Part shown: positions 1-8,075 of the stretch, in pieces | Position numbering within the stretch: the stretch's first letter is position 1 | How the letters are laid out: each line of letters begins with the position of its first letter | Source: Pseudorhodoferax sp965279475 | GTDB lineage: Bacteria > Pseudomonadota > Gammaproteobacteria > Burkholderiales > Burkholderiaceae_C | Reading direction: 5' to 3' | DNA length: 64,000 nt | NCBI GenBank assembly: GCA_965279475.1 | Contig: CBDIIA010000003.1 | Coordinates: forward strand, 1,240,001-1,304,000 | Program-made: the position numbers and the translations under genes | The notes under the pieces: generated by a model | Database searches by the model: none | Told to the model about the DNA's origin: nothing | Seen by the model: the letters and a program-made list of their open reading frames with translations, nothing else

Positions 1-381
1 ATGCAGCCGGCGCTGGCCTGCCGCTGTGTCGAACCCGCGTCCACGGCCACCGCCTACCGCAGAGCAGACGTCGTGGTCCGTGCAAGGGTGCAGTCGGTGG
101 AGGGCGAGGGTGAGGCCCCGGGTGGTGCGCTCGCGCACCTGCTGGTCGACCAGGCCTGGAAGACGGATGTTCCGGCGGCGGTGGACGTGAAGACCAGCAC
201 GACCTGCGCCTTCGATTTCAAGCCAGGACAGGACTACCTGCTCTATCTGCTGCGTGACCGCCAGGCCGGCCAACTGACCACGCGCATCTGCATGGGCAAT
301 CTGCCCGCATCGCAGGCCGACAGCGCGCTGCAGTGGATGCACAAACACGGCCGTGGTGCGCGGAGCCTGCCGAACAGATAG
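1..381 (+). CDS. 5'-truncated exported protein, NTR/TIMP-like (C-terminal 126 residues)
   Basis: The frame is open from the first base, so the true start lies left of the window. The first residues (QPALACRC) look like the end of a signal peptide followed by a Cys-x-Cys at the mature N-terminus. The rest has the spacing of a small secreted beta-barrel of the tissue-inhibitor-of-metalloproteinase (NTR) type: a run 'ADVVVRARVQSV', then a 'VKTSTTCAFDFKPGQDYLLYL' stretch, and later 'TTRICMGN', giving four cysteines that could pair. Family membership is inferred from this pattern only. It converges on the chemoreceptor gene, 34 bp away. Function is unknown. Confidence 0.6.
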   Translation: MQPALACRCVEPASTATAYRRADVVVRARVQSVEGEGEAPGGALAHLLVDQAWKTDVPAAVDVKTSTTCAFDFKPGQDYLLYLLRDRQAGQLTTRICMGNLPASQADSALQWMHKHGRGARSLPNR

Positions 382-415
382 GGGCTCGCGCAGTCCTCTG
401 CGGGCGGCTGACGCC

Positions 416-2149
416 TCAGAACGATGCCCACTCCTCGTCCGCTGTGGCCGGCTTGGCGGTGTTCTGCGCCAGGGCGAGCTTGGGCTTGGTCTTGACCTGC
501 GTTGTGGCGCCTTGCGGGGCGGCCTTTGCAACCGGCCTGGGCGCACGCGGCGCAGCCGGCGCAGACGCCACGGTGGCCGCGGCCTGCGTGCCTAGCTTGA
601 ACACGCTGACGGCCTGCACCAGGCGTGCGACCTGGTGGTTCAGGCTGTCGGCAGCTGCCGCCGATTCTTCGACCAGGGCCGCGTTCTGCTGGGTGACCTG
701 GTCGAGCTGGGTCACGGCATCGCTCACCTGGCTGATGCCCAGGGTCTGCTCGGTCGTCGCCGAGCTGATCTCGCCGATCAGGTCCGCCACGCGCCGGACC
801 TGGGAGACGATGTCGGTCATCGATGCGCCGGCGTCGCCGACCTGGCGGGTGCCGGCCTCGATCTTCTCGACGCTGTCGCCGATCAGGCTCTTGATCTCCT
901 TCGCGGCTGCGGCGGAACGGCCGGCCAGGCTGCGCACTTCGGTGGCGACGACCGCAAAGCCGCGGCCTTGCTCCCCGGCGCGCGCCGCCTCGACCGCAGC
1001 GTTCAGCGCCAGGATGTTGGTCTGGAACGCAATGCCGTCGATCACACCGATGATGTCGGTGACCTTCTTCGAGCTGGCCGCAATCGCTTCCATCGTCTCC
1101 ACCACCTGGCCGACGACCGTGCCGCCCTTGACTGCGGCAGCGCTGGCCGACGAGGCCAACTGCGTGGCCTGTCGGGCCGTGTCGGCGTTGGACTTCACGG
1201 TGGAACTCAGTTCCTCCATGGAGGCTGCCGTTTCCTCCAGATTGCTGGCCTGTTCTTCCGTGCGCTGGCTCAGGTCCTGGTTGCCAACCGCGATCTCGTG
1301 CGACCCTGTCGCGATGCTGTCGCTGCTGGTGCGCACGGTGCCGACCACCTGCACCAGACTTTCGTTCATGGTCTTCAGTGCCTGCAGCAACTGACCGGTT
1401 TCGTCGGTCGAGGTGACCTCGATCCGGGACGTAAGATCGCCCGCGGACACGGTTTGCGCAATCCGCACGGCTTGGGCGATCGGGGTGGTGATCGACTTCG
1501 TGATCACCCACGCTGCCAGCACCCCCATGGCGATGCCGATGGTGCACAGGCTGATCATCAGCGTGCGAGCGCTCGCGTAGGCCGCTTCAGCCTGTTCGGT
1601 CGCCTGCACGTTGAGCTTGTCTTCGAAATCTGCCAGTTCACCGAGTGCGGCGAGCCATTCTTTCTGCGGCCCATCGAGCTGGCTGCTCATCAGCGCCGTG
1701 GCTTCTTCGTTCTTGTTCGCAAGGCCCAGTTCGATCACCTTGCTGATCAGCGGACGCGTCTTCTCCTTGATGCCCTGGATCTTGGCGAACAAGGCCTTTT
1801 CATCCTGCGTGGTGTCGGCCATGCTCGCGAACATCTTGCCGAGCGCGCTCTCCGCCGCGTCATAGTTACTGCGTGCCTTGGCCACCTGGTCGTTGGCGGC
1901 GCGCATCTGCGCTTGCTCGGTCTGCAGAATGGTGTCCCTGCTCGCGATCGCGATCTGGTTCACCGCGATGCGCATCGCCACGGCGAGCCGCGCTTCCTGG
2001 TTGTTCACGCGTGCGATGTCTTCGAGCCGGGACTGCACCTGCCCCATGCGGGAAATGCCGAGCAGCGACACCCCGAGCAGCAGTGCCAGCACCAGTCCGA
2101 AGCCCAGCGACAGGCGCACGCCCAGCTTCAAGTTCTTGATCGAGTTCAC
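416..2149 (-). CDS. methyl-accepting chemotaxis protein with C-terminal docking pentapeptide
   Basis: A 577-residue transmembrane chemoreceptor. Two hydrophobic segments (about residues 10-32 and 190-215) flank a helical periplasmic sensor of the four-helix-bundle MCP type. A HAMP linker follows, then the signalling domain with the conserved hairpin region (FQTNILALNAAVEAARAGEQG). The last residues, EEWASF, match the xWxxF motif that tethers CheR/CheB in high-abundance receptors. I chose the GTG start at 2149 because AGGGGG sits just upstream and the first transmembrane helix begins right after it; an ATG 47 codons further upstream would add an implausible non-membrane leader. It is a single gene with no che genes nearby. 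The ligand is unknown. Confidence 0.95.
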   Translation of the reverse strand: MNSIKNLKLGVRLSLGFGLVLALLLGVSLLGISRMGQVQSRLEDIARVNNQEARLAVAMRIAVNQIAIASRDTILQTEQAQMRAANDQVAKARSNYDAAESALGKMFASMADTTQDEKALFAKIQGIKEKTRPLISKVIELGLANKNEEATALMSSQLDGPQKEWLAALGELADFEDKLNVQATEQAEAAYASARTLMISLCTIGIAMGVLAAWVITKSITTPIAQAVRIAQTVSAGDLTSRIEVTSTDETGQLLQALKTMNESLVQVVGTVRTSSDSIATGSHEIAVGNQDLSQRTEEQASNLEETAASMEELSSTVKSNADTARQATQLASSASAAAVKGGTVVGQVVETMEAIAASSKKVTDIIGVIDGIAFQTNILALNAAVEAARAGEQGRGFAVVATEVRSLAGRSAAAAKEIKSLIGDSVEKIEAGTRQVGDAGASMTDIVSQVRRVADLIGEISSATTEQTLGISQVSDAVTQLDQVTQQNAALVEESAAAADSLNHQVARLVQAVSVFKLGTQAAATVASAPAAPRAPRPVAKAAPQGATTQVKTKPKLALAQNTAKPATADEEWASF

Positions 2150-2347
2150 GGGATCCCCCTGCGTGTTGTGGTCTGCGCCGGCGACCACGCCGACGACTGC
2201 CTGCAATCTACTTTTGGGGGACTGACCAACAGCTGACATTCGACGGCTGCAGCATACGTAGTGCTGCGTAGGCGCGAGCCCACGCGGCACAGGGTACGAG
2301 GCCGGTTGGATGCAGACAGCCTGACCTGGCGCCGCCCGGGGCCAGGA

Positions 2348-2743
2348 TCACTTCGACGTGCGATGCGGCGATGGGGTGCGCAGGGAGTCCTGGTCGAACG
2401 TGGTGGTGGCCGGTGCCTTCGGGTTGCTCCTGGCCCAGCCGCCCGATGTGTCGACGGCGGGGTCGTCTTCGCTCTTGAACGGCTCGTTGACCGGCGGGTT
2501 GGGCAACGCAGGTGCGGCGCTGGCCGCCGGCGGACGATCGGCCGCGATGGCCGCCGCCGTCGCCGCGCTGTTCGGTGTCACGTCGATCAGCGCGGCGCTG
2601 GCGCCAGGGGCGCATGGCTTGTCGGCGTATTCCCGTTCGGTCTGCGCCGGGTTGAGGCAGCGGTACACCTGCTGTGCCAGCGCCTGTGTCTGCGCATGCA
2701 CCGTGAGCAGGAGCATCGTCAGGACCGAGACCATCACGGGCAT
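2348..2743 (-). CDS. exported DUF4124-like protein
   Basis: A 131-residue protein with an N-terminal signal peptide (about residues 1-23, ending ALAQ). A short motif follows, VYRC-x(n)-EYADKPC, resembling the DUF4124 pattern in which an aromatic/Cys strand is followed by a 'Y-x-D-x-PC' turn. The remainder is rich in Ala and Pro and looks disordered. It is transcribed leftward alone between the chemoreceptor gene and the rightward tam gene. DUF4124 proteins are small periplasmic proteins of unknown role in proteobacteria. The start ATG has AAGG upstream. Confidence 0.7.
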   Translation of the reverse strand: MPVMVSVLTMLLLTVHAQTQALAQQVYRCLNPAQTEREYADKPCAPGASAALIDVTPNSAATAAAIAADRPPAASAAPALPNPPVNEPFKSEDDPAVDTSGGWARSNPKAPATTTFDQDSLRTPSPHRTSK

Positions 2744-2900
2744 GCGTTTGCCTTCATGCGCTGGAGGGTGGCGGTGGGCGTGGCGCGCGTCATGCGGACC
2801 ATCCTGCCATCCCGGAGCCTGCGGCGCAAGGGTTGGTCACGCTCTGGCCCCACGTCGCGTGGCGACAATCGGCTTGCAACAGCTTTCGAAAGGACATCCG

Positions 2901-3665
2901 ATGACGTGGTCAGCCCAACAGTATTCGACCTTCGAGCAGGAGCGCACCCGCCCCGTGCGCGACCTGGTCGCCGCGATCCCGGCGCAGCACGTGCGCACCG
3001 CGATCGACCTGGGTTGCGGCCCGGGCAACTCGACCGAAGTGCTGGCGCAGCGCTTTGCCGATGCCGTGGTGACCGGCCTCGACAATTCCGACGACATGCT
3101 GGTGGCGGCGCGCAAGCGGCTGCCGGGCACGGCTTTCGCCCTGGCCGACATCGCAGCCTGGCGTGCGGCGCAACCGGTGGACGTGATCCTGGCCAACGCC
3201 TCGCTGCAATGGCTGCCCGACCATGCCGTGCTGTACCCGCGGCTGGTGGAGCAGTTGGCGCCCGGCGGCAGCCTGGCGGTGCAGACGCCCGACAACATGG
3301 AAGAGCCCTCGCACCGCCTGGCGCGCGAGGTCGCGGCCACGGGCCCGTGGGCCGGCAAGATCGGCGGAGTCCAGCATCCGCCCCGGCACAGCGCGAGCTT
3401 CTATTACGAGCTGCTGCGGCCGCACTGCGAAGCGCTCGACGTCTGGCGCACGACCTACATGCACCCGTTGGCCGGCGGCCCCGCGGCGGTGGTGGAATGG
3501 TTCAAGGGCTCGGCGCTGCGGCCCTACCTCGACCCGCTGGACGACGATGAGAAGGCCGCCTTCCTCGCGCGGTATCTGGCCGAGGTGACCCAGGCCTACC
3601 CTGCGCTTGCCGATGGCACGGTGCTGCTGCCGTTCCCCCGGCTGTTCATCGTCGCGAGCCGCTGA
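2901..3665 (+). CDS. tam: trans-aconitate 2-methyltransferase
   Basis: A 254-residue class I SAM-dependent methyltransferase. Motif I (AIDLGCGPGNSTE) lies at about residues 35-47, followed by an acidic post-motif (TGLDNSDDML). The N-terminal 'W-x-x-x-QY-x-x-F-x-x-ERTRP' and the later 'ANASLQWLPDH' and 'MEEPSH' segments are typical of trans-aconitate methyltransferase. That enzyme methylates trans-aconitate, a spontaneous by-product of cis-aconitate that inhibits aconitase. The length matches the family. The gene stands alone and converges on the arginase gene; the start ATG is preceded by AAAGGA. A broader SAM methyltransferase role cannot be excluded. Confidence 0.9.
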   Translation: MTWSAQQYSTFEQERTRPVRDLVAAIPAQHVRTAIDLGCGPGNSTEVLAQRFADAVVTGLDNSDDMLVAARKRLPGTAFALADIAAWRAAQPVDVILANASLQWLPDHAVLYPRLVEQLAPGGSLAVQTPDNMEEPSHRLAREVAATGPWAGKIGGVQHPPRHSASFYYELLRPHCEALDVWRTTYMHPLAGGPAAVVEWFKGSALRPYLDPLDDDEKAAFLARYLAEVTQAYPALADGTVLLPFPRLFIVASR

Positions 3666-3695
3666 CCCGCCGAGCCGCCGAGAGGAGGGCAGCGC

Positions 3696-4613
3696 TCAGC
3701 GCACCAGCGTCGACTTGCCGAACAGGCTGGCCACGAGGTCGACCACCAGTTCGGCCGTGCGGTTGCGCACGTCCAGCGCCGGGTTGAGCTCGACGATGTC
3801 GAGCGAGCCCAGCCGGCCGGTGTCGGCCAGCATCTCCATGCACAGCTGCATCTCGCGGTAGGTGGGGCCGCCGGGCACGCCGGTGCCCACGCCGGGGGCG
3901 TCGGCCGGGTCGAGGCAGTCGGCATCGAAACTCACGTGCAGGTGGGTGTTCTCGTCCATGTCCTGCAGCACCTCGGTCATCGTGTTGCGCATGCCGTGTT
4001 CGTCGATGTGGCGCATGTCGAACACCTGCAGGCCGAACTGCCGCACTGCCTGCTTCTCGGCCGCGTCGACCGAACGCACGCCGACAAAATCGATCTGCTC
4101 CGGCAGCAGCGCCGCCGGCTCGCCCGACCAGCCCACCAGCGCAGCCGGGCCATGGCCGAGCAGGCAGGCCACGGGCATGCCGTGCAGGTTGCCGCTGGGG
4201 CTGATGGCTTCGCTGTTGACGTCGGAGTGCGCATCGAGCCACACCACCCGCAGCGACTTGCCGGCCGTGCGACAGTGCCGTGCCACCGCACTGATGGAGC
4301 CGACCGCCAGGCTGTGGTCGCCGCCGACCATCATCGGGATCTCGTGGTCGCGTAAGGCCTGCGACACGGCGTCGTACACGGCGCGGTTCCAGGCGACGAC
4401 CTGGTCCAGATGCCGCACGCCGCCCCGGTGCGGGCCCCAGTCGGCCACCGGCCCGGCCAGGTTGCCCGTGTCGCGCACCGTGACCCGTTGCGCCGCCAGC
4501 GCGTCGTGCAGGCCGGCCACGCGCAGCGCGTCCGGCCCCATGCCGGCGCCGCGTACGCTGGCGCCGGCGTCGCTGGGCGCGCCGATGAAGGCAACCGTGG
4601 TGGCGGTGCTCAT
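3696..4613 (-). CDS. rocF: arginase
   Basis: A 305-residue ureohydrolase that hydrolyses arginine to ornithine and urea with a binuclear manganese centre. The metal-binding motifs are all visible: GGDHSLAVG, the DAHSDVN block and SFDADCLDP. The substrate-loop pattern (SGNLHGMP) and the C-terminal 'VELNPALD' also fit arginase better than agmatinase. Its ATG overlaps the stop of the preceding GST gene as ATGA, so the two are translationally coupled. No urease or ornithine-metabolism gene lies nearby. Agmatinase or formiminoglutamase is the alternative, less likely on motif grounds. Confidence 0.92.
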   Translation of the reverse strand: MSTATTVAFIGAPSDAGASVRGAGMGPDALRVAGLHDALAAQRVTVRDTGNLAGPVADWGPHRGGVRHLDQVVAWNRAVYDAVSQALRDHEIPMMVGGDHSLAVGSISAVARHCRTAGKSLRVVWLDAHSDVNSEAISPSGNLHGMPVACLLGHGPAALVGWSGEPAALLPEQIDFVGVRSVDAAEKQAVRQFGLQVFDMRHIDEHGMRNTMTEVLQDMDENTHLHVSFDADCLDPADAPGVGTGVPGGPTYREMQLCMEMLADTGRLGSLDIVELNPALDVRNRTAELVVDLVASLFGKSTLVR

Positions 4614-5302
4614 CGTCGTTGGTACTGCGTGGCGCCGAACAGCGCTTCGCGCGCGGTGGTGTCGGTGATGGGCTTGCGCAGGTCGGCCAGCACGGCCACC
4701 CCGCGCTTCACCGCGGGGCGGGCGCCGACGCGGTCGAACCAGCGCTTCAGGTGCGGGTAGTCTGCCCAGTCGATGCCCTGATTCTGCCAGTTGCGCAGCC
4801 AGGGGAAGATGGCGATGTCGGCCACGCTGTAGCTGCGGCCGGCAATGTAGGCGTTGGTCGACAGCTGCTTGTCCATCACGCCGTAGAGCCGCTTGGTCTC
4901 GTTGGTGTAGCGGTTGATCGCGTACTCGACCTTCTCGGGCGCGTACAGGCGGAAGTGGTGCGTCTGGCCCAGCATCGGGCCGACGCCGCCCATCTGGAAC
5001 ATCAGCCACTGCAGCACGGCGAACTTCTGCCGGTCGGCCTTGGGCATCAGCTTGCCGGTCTTGCCCGCCAGGTACAGCAGGATCGCACCGGACTCGAACA
5101 GCGCCAGCGGTTTGCCGTCCGGCCCGTCGGGGTCGACGATGGCCGGGATCTTGTTGTTCGGGCTGATCTTCAGGAATTCGGGAGCGAACTGCTCGCCCTT
5201 GCCGATGTTGACCGGCACCGCCGTGTAGGCCAATCCACATTCTTCGAGCATGATGTGCACTTTGTGCCCGTTGGGTGTCGGCCAGGAATAAACTGTGATC
5301 AT
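4610..5302 (-). CDS. glutathione S-transferase, Nu-class (YfcG/YghU-like)
   Basis: A 230-residue GST with an N-terminal thioredoxin-like domain and a helical C-terminal domain. The N-terminal 'TPNGHKV' replaces the usual Tyr/Ser site and is the signature of Nu-class enzymes related to YfcG and YghU, which act mainly as disulphide-bond oxidoreductases. The 'NKIPAIVDPDG' cis-Pro loop and 'LFESGAILLYLA' glutathione-binding segment are present. The start ATG at 5302 begins at the first beta strand. The stop overlaps the arginase start (ATGA), giving a two-gene operon whose metabolic logic is unclear. Confidence 0.9.
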   Translation of the reverse strand: MITVYSWPTPNGHKVHIMLEECGLAYTAVPVNIGKGEQFAPEFLKISPNNKIPAIVDPDGPDGKPLALFESGAILLYLAGKTGKLMPKADRQKFAVLQWLMFQMGGVGPMLGQTHHFRLYAPEKVEYAINRYTNETKRLYGVMDKQLSTNAYIAGRSYSVADIAIFPWLRNWQNQGIDWADYPHLKRWFDRVGARPAVKRGVAVLADLRKPITDTTAREALFGATQYQRR

Positions 5303-5360
5303 GGATGGTGTGCGTGCACGTTGAGGCGATGGGCGCAACTTTAGGGGAAATCGAACGCCG

Positions 5361-6041
5361 ATGTTTGATCGTTTGAAAAAGGTCTTTGCACGGGATGCCA
5401 GCCCTGCGGTGGCGGCGACGCCCGGCAACAGCCCGTTGGAGCTGTGGGCCGCAGGCCTCGGCTTCAACGTGGTGCGCAAGGGCGCAACCGAAGAGTTCTC
5501 CCTGTCGGGCCAGGTCGGCGGCAAGCCGTTCCGGCTCGACCGCACCAGCCCTTCGCGCGCCTTCATCGTCGACCATGAGCTGCGCGCCCGTGCCGAACTC
5601 GACGTCGACCCCGAGGTCTCGGTGATGGTCATCAATCGGCAGCTGCGCGACGCGCTGGAGAAGAAGGCCTACGAGAACTACACCGACTCGCTGCAGACCA
5701 CGCTCGACACCAGCATGCCCGAAGAGGTGCGCTGGCTCGCCATGTACGACGAGATGGGCTGGGAGTCCGGCGCGGTGCCGGGGTTCTGGAAGCGTTATTC
5801 GATCGTAGCGGACACCCGTGAGCATGCTCAGCAGTGGGTCAACCCCGAGCTGATGCAGGCGCTGCTCGACTGGCCGGCCGGCCTGCCCGAGCAGGAGCCG
5901 CCGTTCATCATGATCCTGCAGCGCGGCAAGATCTACCTGCGCATGGAATTCACGCCGTCCGACCTGCCGACCCTGCAGCACGCCACGGGCGTCGTCGTCA
6001 CGGCCTGCGAATCGGCGCTGGCGCGCTGGGCTGGCGCCTGA
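5361..6041 (+). CDS. conserved protein of unknown function (226 aa)
   Basis: I do not recognise this protein. It starts MFDRLKKVF and is soluble, with no signal peptide or membrane segment. It has a mixed alpha/beta composition, a central acidic patch (ELDVDPEVSVMVINRQL) and a conserved-looking 'EEVRWLAMYDEMGWE' helix. The C-terminal 'PPFIMILQRGKIYLRMEF' suggests a beta-sheet core. It is the first gene of a rightward series with cytochrome b561 and two YceI proteins, 14 bp ahead of the b561 start, so co-transcription is likely. GGGGAAA lies upstream of the start. No function is proposed. Confidence 0.75.
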   Translation: MFDRLKKVFARDASPAVAATPGNSPLELWAAGLGFNVVRKGATEEFSLSGQVGGKPFRLDRTSPSRAFIVDHELRARAELDVDPEVSVMVINRQLRDALEKKAYENYTDSLQTTLDTSMPEEVRWLAMYDEMGWESGAVPGFWKRYSIVADTREHAQQWVNPELMQALLDWPAGLPEQEPPFIMILQRGKIYLRMEFTPSDLPTLQHATGVVVTACESALARWAGA

Positions 6042-6055
6042 TCGGCGAACCCGCC

Positions 6056-6628
6056 GTGGACGTTGCGGGCGGCGCACGCTACACCGCGGTCGCGATCGGC
6101 CTGCACTGGCTGCTGGCCGTGCTGATCGCCACGGCCTTCTGCATGGGGCTGGTGATGACCGAGCTGCCGCTGTCGCCCGCCCGCATCCGGCTCTACAACT
6201 GGCACAAGTGGATCGGCATCACGGTGCTGGGGCTGTCGGCCGTGCGTTGGGGCTGGCGGCTGCGGCATCCGCCGCCAGCGCTGCCCGCCCGCATCGTGGC
6301 GACGATGCCGCGCTGGCAGCGCGGTTGCTGGCGCGCCACCCACGCCGGGCTGTACCTGCTGTTCTTCGCGGTGCCGCTGGCCGGCTGGGTCTACAGCTCG
6401 GCGCTGGGGTTTCCCGTGGTGTGGTTCGGCGTCGTGCCCTTGCCCGATCTGGTGGCACCCAACAAGCTGCTGGCAGACGAATTGCTTCGCTCGCTGCACG
6501 TCGCGCTGGCCTTCACGCTCGCGGCGGCCGTGCTCGTGCATGTGGCAGGGGCGTTGAAACACCATTGGATCGACCGGGACGGGCTGTTGGCGCGCATGTG
6601 GCCCGGCCGGCGCAAGGAGGTATCTTGA
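6056..6628 (+). CDS. cytochrome b561 (CybB family)
   Basis: A 190-residue four-helix di-haem b membrane protein of the bacterial cytochrome b561 family. Haem-ligand histidines sit in each helix: IGLHWLL, NWHKWIG, ATHAGLY and SLHVALAF, with a C-terminal VHVAGALKHHW. Family members carry electrons from quinol in the inner membrane, and in CybB act as superoxide:quinone oxidoreductases. The GTG at 6056 is chosen because it begins just before the first helix and after the upstream stop; its ribosome site is weak, so an upstream CTG is possible. The stop TGA overlaps the TTG start of the next yceI gene. Confidence 0.88.
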   Translation: MDVAGGARYTAVAIGLHWLLAVLIATAFCMGLVMTELPLSPARIRLYNWHKWIGITVLGLSAVRWGWRLRHPPPALPARIVATMPRWQRGCWRATHAGLYLLFFAVPLAGWVYSSALGFPVVWFGVVPLPDLVAPNKLLADELLRSLHVALAFTLAAAVLVHVAGALKHHWIDRDGLLARMWPGRRKEVS

Positions 6629-7212
6629 TCTCGACACCACGTCGTACCGTTCGTGCCTGTGCCATGGCCTGGCTGGCAACCTGGGCGGTGATGGCCGCTG
6701 CGGCGGAGCCGGCGGCGCGGCTGATGCCGACCGAAAGCCAGATCGCCTTTGTCAGCAAGCAGATGGGGGTGCCGGTCGAAGGACAGTTCAAGCGGTTCAC
6801 TGCGCAGGTGGCGTTCGACCCGCGGCGGCCCGAGGGCGGCACGATCGCGCTGCAGATCGACACGGCCAGTGCGGCCTTCGGCATTGCGCAGACCGATGCC
6901 GAACTGGCCCGGCCCACCTGGTTCGACAGCGGCAAGTATCCGCAGGCGTCGTTTCAATCGAGTGCCATCAAGGCGCTGGGCGCCGGCCGTTTCGACGTGC
7001 TGGGCACGCTGGTGCTGAAGGGCCGCACGCATGCGATCCTGATTCCCGTGACGATCACGCAGACCGATGGCAAGTCGCTGGCGAGCGGAACTTTCACCCT
7101 CAAACGACTCGAATGGCACATCGGCGATGGCGACTGGACCGACGTCTCCATCGTGGCCGACGACGTGCAGGTCCGCTTCAAGCTGGCGCTGACCGGCCTG
7201 GGCCCGTTGTGA
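6625..7212 (+). CDS. YceI family periplasmic lipocalin-like protein (first copy, TTG start)
   Basis: A 195-residue exported protein of the YceI family, whose lipocalin-like barrel binds isoprenoid or other long lipids. After a signal peptide (ending near AAAAEP) comes the YceI pattern: 'ESQIAFVSKQMGVPVEGQF', then 'TWFDSGKYPQASFQS', then 'LVLKGRTHAI'. I placed the start at TTG 6625, because a strong AAGGAGG lies 4 nt upstream, it overlaps the b561 stop (TTGA), and the signal peptide begins immediately. In other bacteria, b561-like cytochromes and YceI are repeatedly adjacent, which suggests quinone or isoprenoid handling; that is inference. Confidence 0.88.
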   Translation: MISTPRRTVRACAMAWLATWAVMAAAAEPAARLMPTESQIAFVSKQMGVPVEGQFKRFTAQVAFDPRRPEGGTIALQIDTASAAFGIAQTDAELARPTWFDSGKYPQASFQSSAIKALGAGRFDVLGTLVLKGRTHAILIPVTITQTDGKSLASGTFTLKRLEWHIGDGDWTDVSIVADDVQVRFKLALTGLGPL

Positions 7213-7268
7213 CCCGCCTTGCTGCTCCCCACCTCCTGCCACGCCCCACGACCACGACGCACCACCCG

Positions 7269-7928
7269 ATGACGCACACCCTTGTTTCCGTTCGCACCGC
7301 CGCCGCGCTGGCACTGGCCTTGTCGGCATGGGCGCTGCCGCCGCAGGCCGTGCTGGCCCAGGGGGCGCAGCAGGCGCCCGAGATGGCTGCGCTGCCTGCC
7401 GGCGGCCCGATCAAGGGCGCGCGCTACGTGATCGACCCGACGCACACCTTCGTCAACTACGAGATGGGGCACTACGGCACGACCACCAACCGTGGCCGGT
7501 TCAGCACCAAGGACGGCCTGGTGCAGATCGATGCCGCCGGCAAGGGCGGCAAGGTCGACATCACGATGGACATGAGTTCGATCAACACCGGCGTCGACCT
7601 GTTGAACCGGCATGTGCAGAGCAAGGACTTCCTCAACATTGCCGATTTCCCGACCGGCCGTTTCCTGGCCGACAAGATCGACTTCGACGACGCCAAGGTG
7701 CGCGAGGTGGACGGCACGCTGACCTTGCTGGGTCAGACCCGCCCGGTGAAGCTGAAGGCCAGCCGCTTCAACTGCTACATGAGCCCGCTGCTGAACCGCC
7801 AGGTCTGCGGCGGTGATTTCGAGACCACGATCGAGCGCAGCCAGTGGGGCATCACCTGGGGCATCAACTTCGGTTTCGAGGACAAGGTGCGGCTGCTGGT
7901 GCAGGTGGAAGCCATCAACATTCCTTGA
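7269..7928 (+). CDS. YceI family periplasmic protein (second copy)
   Basis: A 219-residue exported YceI protein with a clear signal peptide (about residues 1-31, ending VLAQ). The barrel starts at 'YVIDPTHTFVNYEMGHYG' and contains 'INTGVDLLNRHVQSKDFLN' and 'LTLLGQTRPVKL', the strongest YceI signatures. It differs clearly from the preceding copy, so this is an old duplication rather than a recent one. It follows 56 bp after the first yceI and ends the b561-YceI-YceI series. Two cysteines (FNCYM and QVCGG) are present in this copy but not in the first. Confidence 0.92.
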   Translation: MTHTLVSVRTAAALALALSAWALPPQAVLAQGAQQAPEMAALPAGGPIKGARYVIDPTHTFVNYEMGHYGTTTNRGRFSTKDGLVQIDAAGKGGKVDITMDMSSINTGVDLLNRHVQSKDFLNIADFPTGRFLADKIDFDDAKVREVDGTLTLLGQTRPVKLKASRFNCYMSPLLNRQVCGGDFETTIERSQWGITWGINFGFEDKVRLLVQVEAINIP

Positions 7929-8075
7929 CATCCCCCAGTCTGCGCGCACTGCGTGTCGCTCCGCCAACCCCCTTTGCAAGGGGGCAACACCAGCGGCCCG
8001 GCGAAGCCGGTTCCGCGGTGTTCCTGGTATCAGGCCGTGATGGTTCAGATGCCGCTGGCGAATGGACGCGCGGGA

